Below, one piece after another: positions 61,744-64,000 of a DNA stretch of 64,000 nucleotides. The DNA is from JBHENC01 sp046262295 (lineage in GTDB: Bacteria > Acidobacteriota > Blastocatellia > Pyrinomonadales > Pyrinomonadaceae). The stretch spans positions 434,001-498,000 of the forward strand of contig JBHENC010000002.1 in NCBI GenBank assembly GCA_046262295.1, in the 5' to 3' direction. The position numbers and the translations under genes were made by a program. The notes below the pieces were generated by a model. That model was not told where the DNA came from. It ran no database searches and worked only from the letters and a program-made list of their open reading frames with translations. Numbering within the stretch: the first letter of the stretch is position 1; every line of letters begins with the position of its first letter.

Positions 61744-62274
61744 GAGCAACGCCGAAGTGAAATTATTGTAGAGGATTCCTTGCCGGACAAAACAAAAACG
61801 GCGAGGCTCGCCTGATCCGCTATGCCTGCCGCTTCCTACCTTACCCGTTTTATTGAAAGTCAATAAATACCCAATCGCGTTCATCTTCCAGAAAAATAAT
61901 TTCTGTGGCACGCAGCGTGCTATATAAATTATCGGCAAGCACGGAGTAAGCAATTAAAGCCGTGACCCCGCCGCCATCACTTCTCTGAGCGCCGCCTGCC
62001 GCGTCGCCAGCCGCCCGCCGAGCATCCCAACCAACTAATCATATCTAACGAAGCCCGCGCCAAATGCGGGCTTCTCGCCTTTTATACGCCTTTTTTTAGA
62101 GATTACGCGGATAATTACATCGCCTCATCGTCTTCGCTTAATCTCTAAGACAATTCACAGCGAACTGCAGAGAGTTATGATGACGGGCAAGTTAAGACAA
62201 ACTTTGTCAGTCTGAAGTGACAAGTATTGATTCTTTCGCGCGGGCAATCACCCGCCGCGCTCTAAACCGAAGCC
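61744..62274. other. 531-bp intergenic region
   Basis: Contains the terminator at 62050-62084 and an inverted repeat TTAGAGATTA / TAATCTCTAA near 62096-62148. The first 250 bases have no frame with a ribosome site. No tRNA or ncRNA fold is recognised. Confidence 0.55.
62050..62084 (+). terminator. Intrinsic terminator
   Basis: GAAGCCCGC pairs with GCGGGCTTC, followed by TCGCCTTTT and, 10 nt later, TTTTTTT. It lies about 310 bp after the coiled-coil gene, so a further short transcript may end here. Confidence 0.75.
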
Positions 62275-63003
62275 ATGAGATTCTCGATCATCATACCGGC
62301 ATATAATGAGGAACATTTTCTTCCAAGACTTCTCGATTCCGTCGAAGTCGCCCGTGCCACGTACACGCGCGGGCGCGAGGCTGTTGAAATCATTGTTGCC
62401 GACAACTCTTCAACGGATAAAACAGCGGAACTAGCCGCGTCGCGCGGTTGCCGCGTCGTGCGTGTGGAGAAGAGGATCATTGCTGCAACGCGCAACGGTG
62501 GAGCACGCGCCGCGCGCGGCGAAATCCTATGCTTCATTGACGCCGACTCGCAAATTCATCCACAAACTTTTAACGAGATTGATAAAGCGTTGGCAGGCGG
62601 TCGCGTTATCGGCGGTGCGACGGGATTAAGGCTTGAGCGTAAATCAATCGGGATACTTTTAGCCTATTGTATGGTCGTGCCGGGTGTCTGGCTGACAGGA
62701 GTGGATGCTGGCGTGGTCTTTTGTCGCCGTGAGGATTTCGCGGCGGTGGGTGGATACGACGAGAGCCGCCTGTATGCTGAAGATGTTATGTTTCTGTTAG
62801 CTCTACGGCGAAGAGGAAAGGTGAAAGGGCAAAGTCTCGCCCGTTTAAGGAACGTCAAAGCTCTGGGTTCGACGCGGAAGTTCGATGAGTTCGGTGAATG
62901 GCATTACTTCTCTATGATAAGTCGCGCGGGATGGGGATTGCTGACAGGAAAGATTTGTGACCGCGAACTGGCGGATAATTACTGGTACAACCCGCGACGA
63001 TAG
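62275..63003 (+). CDS. Glycosyltransferase family 2 protein
   Basis: The product is 242 aa. FSIIIPAYNEEHFLPRLLDSV, ADNSSTDKT, and the metal motif DADSQ (about 85-89) define the GT-A fold. AEDVMF has the catalytic Asp/Glu. It lacks transmembrane tail helices, except for a weak segment near 130-145. Substrate unknown. Moderate GC compared to flanks. Confidence 0.87.
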   Translation: MRFSIIIPAYNEEHFLPRLLDSVEVARATYTRGREAVEIIVADNSSTDKTAELAASRGCRVVRVEKRIIAATRNGGARAARGEILCFIDADSQIHPQTFNEIDKALAGGRVIGGATGLRLERKSIGILLAYCMVVPGVWLTGVDAGVVFCRREDFAAVGGYDESRLYAEDVMFLLALRRRGKVKGQSLARLRNVKALGSTRKFDEFGEWHYFSMISRAGWGLLTGKICDRELADNYWYNPRR

Positions 63004-63051
63004 AAAATTGAATACATAATCCTCATTGACTCGCGGCTACGTTTGGCATAG

Positions 63052-63449
63052 AAGCGTCGTGCTCAACTCGGCATCGAGACCATGTTCGCCAATCGCATAG
63101 CGATGGGACGCGGGCTGGTTGCGCCCCGTTTCATGTGGGTGTGGTACGCCAACACGATTCTTCGCAGACTTTTCTGACTTCGCCGCGAGAGTTAAGTCAG
63201 GTGCTTCGTAGCTAGCTGGAATTCTTTCCTGAAAAGGTGCTGTTCGGCACTGACGCTTATCCTTTGACGACAAGCGTCGGCTGGGAAGAGATCGGCTGGA
63301 TTACTGCGAAGAGTGCGCGGCAAGCCCTCGCGCTGGCGCTCACCGGGATGATGGACGACCGCGAAATCACACGTCAGCGAGCCGTCGAATTAGCGAGAAT
63401 GGTGATGCGTGAGAATGCCATGAAACTGTACGGGCTGAAAAACCGGTAG
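63052..63449 (+). pseudogene. Decayed amidohydrolase (C-terminal remnant)
   Basis: LGIETMFANRIAMGRGLVAP in one frame (from 63067) continues as QTFLTSPRELSQVLRS in another (to 63212), then a TAG at 63213-63215 where Trp is expected, then LEFFPEKVLFGTDAYPLTTS to RENAMKLYGLKNR at 63449. This matches the end of amidohydrolase-2 family enzymes. The first two-thirds of the gene are absent, and at least one frameshift and one nonsense change occurred. Confidence 0.8.
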
Positions 63450-63534
63450 TGGTTTGACTGAAATCTTAGAGCAACCTTCATCGTCGCCTCCATTTCAAAC
63501 CGAACCACTACGCCAAAACCCTTTCAGACAGCGC

Positions 63535-63699
63535 CTACTGATTCGTGTTGCCGTTCGTGTTCGAGTTGCTCTGCTTTTTGTGGCGCTTGTGGAACGGATT
63601 GAAATGATGCTTGTGCTTTGTGCCGCTCTTCTTGGGGCTTTCGGTGGTTGTCGTTGAAGTCGTCTCTACGGCCTTCGTTGTTTTGGTATGCTTCGCCAT
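63535..63699 (-). CDS. 54-residue Lys/His/Thr-rich mini-protein
   Basis: The reverse strand reads MAKHTKTTKAVETTSTTTTE, then KKSGTKHKHHFNPFHKRHKK and a Ser/Asn/Thr tail. Strongly basic and His-rich, with composition resembling the 53-residue protein at 19993 but no repeat. A ribosome site is weak. It is upstream-adjacent to nothing obvious and follows the site-2 protease by 21 bp on the same strand, so it may share its transcript. Confidence 0.55.
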   Translation of the reverse strand: MAKHTKTTKAVETTSTTTTESPKKSGTKHKHHFNPFHKRHKKQSNSNTNGNTNQ

Positions 63700-63720
63700 C
63701 TTCGCAGCCAAAACTTCCTG

Positions 63721-64000
63721 TCAGGTGATTGTTATCGGGAAGGGCATAAAGGAGAGTATGAAGATGAGCAGCGTCAGGAGGGCGATCAATGCGCGCCCGC
63801 GCCCGAGCGTGTGCTCTTCATCAATTACCTGCGGATGGCGCACGCGCAGCAGGACGGCGAGGATCACCGCATAGAGAAATCCGCTCGGACTTCTGTGCCA
63901 TGCCCAGCCGAGCGCGGCGAGCGTGCAAACGATGAGGAATGTTGCGCGTCCGAGCCATTTGTGGGCGCGCGTGCCGAACAGCGCGTAGACCGCGTGGCCG
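63721..64000 (-). CDS. Site-2 protease family (M50) metallopeptidase, C-terminal part
   Basis: The open frame enters at the right edge as GHAVYALFGTRAHKWLGRAT and ends with LLIFILSFMPFPITIT. Hydrophobic helices with LRVRHPQVIDEEHTLGRGRALIALL are characteristic of the C-terminal part of M50/site-2 proteases common in acidobacteria. The HExxH and NPDG motifs lie beyond the window. About 93 residues are visible. Confidence 0.8.
   Translation of the reverse strand, partial: GHAVYALFGTRAHKWLGRATFLIVCTLAALGWAWHRSPSGFLYAVILAVLLRVRHPQVIDEEHTLGRGRALIALLTLLIFILSFMPFPITIT

Noticed and set aside
61744..62274. tRNA or small RNA gene
   Set aside because: No cloverleaf or known small-RNA fold recognised; only a terminator and a short inverted repeat.

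Overview
The window is about 60% GC and gene-dense. It reads as a chromosome fragment of an acidobacterium, probably of the Blastocatellia type. That placement is an inference from an Oar-like TonB-dependent receptor with a carboxypeptidase-regulatory domain, a secreted VWFA protein of the acidobacterial type, a site-2 protease end, and split type IV pilus loci (pilN/O/P-like in one place, pilT in another). No rRNA, tRNA, CRISPR array, transposase or integrase was seen.

Layout. 1-10029 is a minus-strand block: clpB (3' end off the window), hsp20 with a clear sigma70 promoter, an NRAMP-like transporter with a PRC/MgtE-N/CBS partner, an S41 protease, a TonB-C protein and an HD phosphohydrolase. 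10607-14020 is the large TonB-dependent receptor, closed by two strong terminators. 14170-19697 holds ribA, an FHA-GGDEF cyclase and a pilN-pilO-pilP-like-pseudopilin operon. 19993-28978 holds a 53-residue Lys/Ser/Gly-rich mini-protein, a cupin, trmL (broken by an N-run), typA, an S9 peptidase, thiE, pilT and a zinc-ribbon protein. 29085-34087 (minus) has an AAA ATPase of phage type, Ppx/GppA, an SGNH hydrolase and two adjacent thymidylate-kinase-like genes. 34280-38619 has CBS, SixA, an AT-rich accessory patch (MazEF-like, VapBC-like, orphan class III nucleotidyl cyclase) and PPK2. 38805-45730 is metabolic: a trans-sulfuration enzyme, a CDF metal exporter, LarA, a metallothionein too short for routine ORF calling, and a GlcD-type oxidase. 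46728-50947 looks like a lipoprotein-trafficking (Lol-like) locus. 51150-64000 holds radical SAM, VWFA, TPR, pyk, GH15, TlpA, YacG, Crp, REC-GGDEF, a coiled-coil membrane protein, GT2, a decayed amidohydrolase and a site-2 protease.

Functional links. LarA plus the FAD-linked oxidase suggests lactate racemisation followed by D-lactate or glycolate oxidation. Ppx/GppA and PPK2 bracket a polyphosphate theme. The NRAMP-like protein lacks the transition-metal methionine and sits next to a soluble magnesium-sensor-like protein, which points to magnesium transport.

Most unusual signals. (1) Two small accessory inserts are each bounded by a second copy of the 3' end of the adjacent housekeeping gene: sixA (71 nt, 4 mismatches) and pyk (about 80 nt, degraded). 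(2) Three intergenic hairpins are built from 7-nt repeat units. (3) Several overlooked mini-genes are present.
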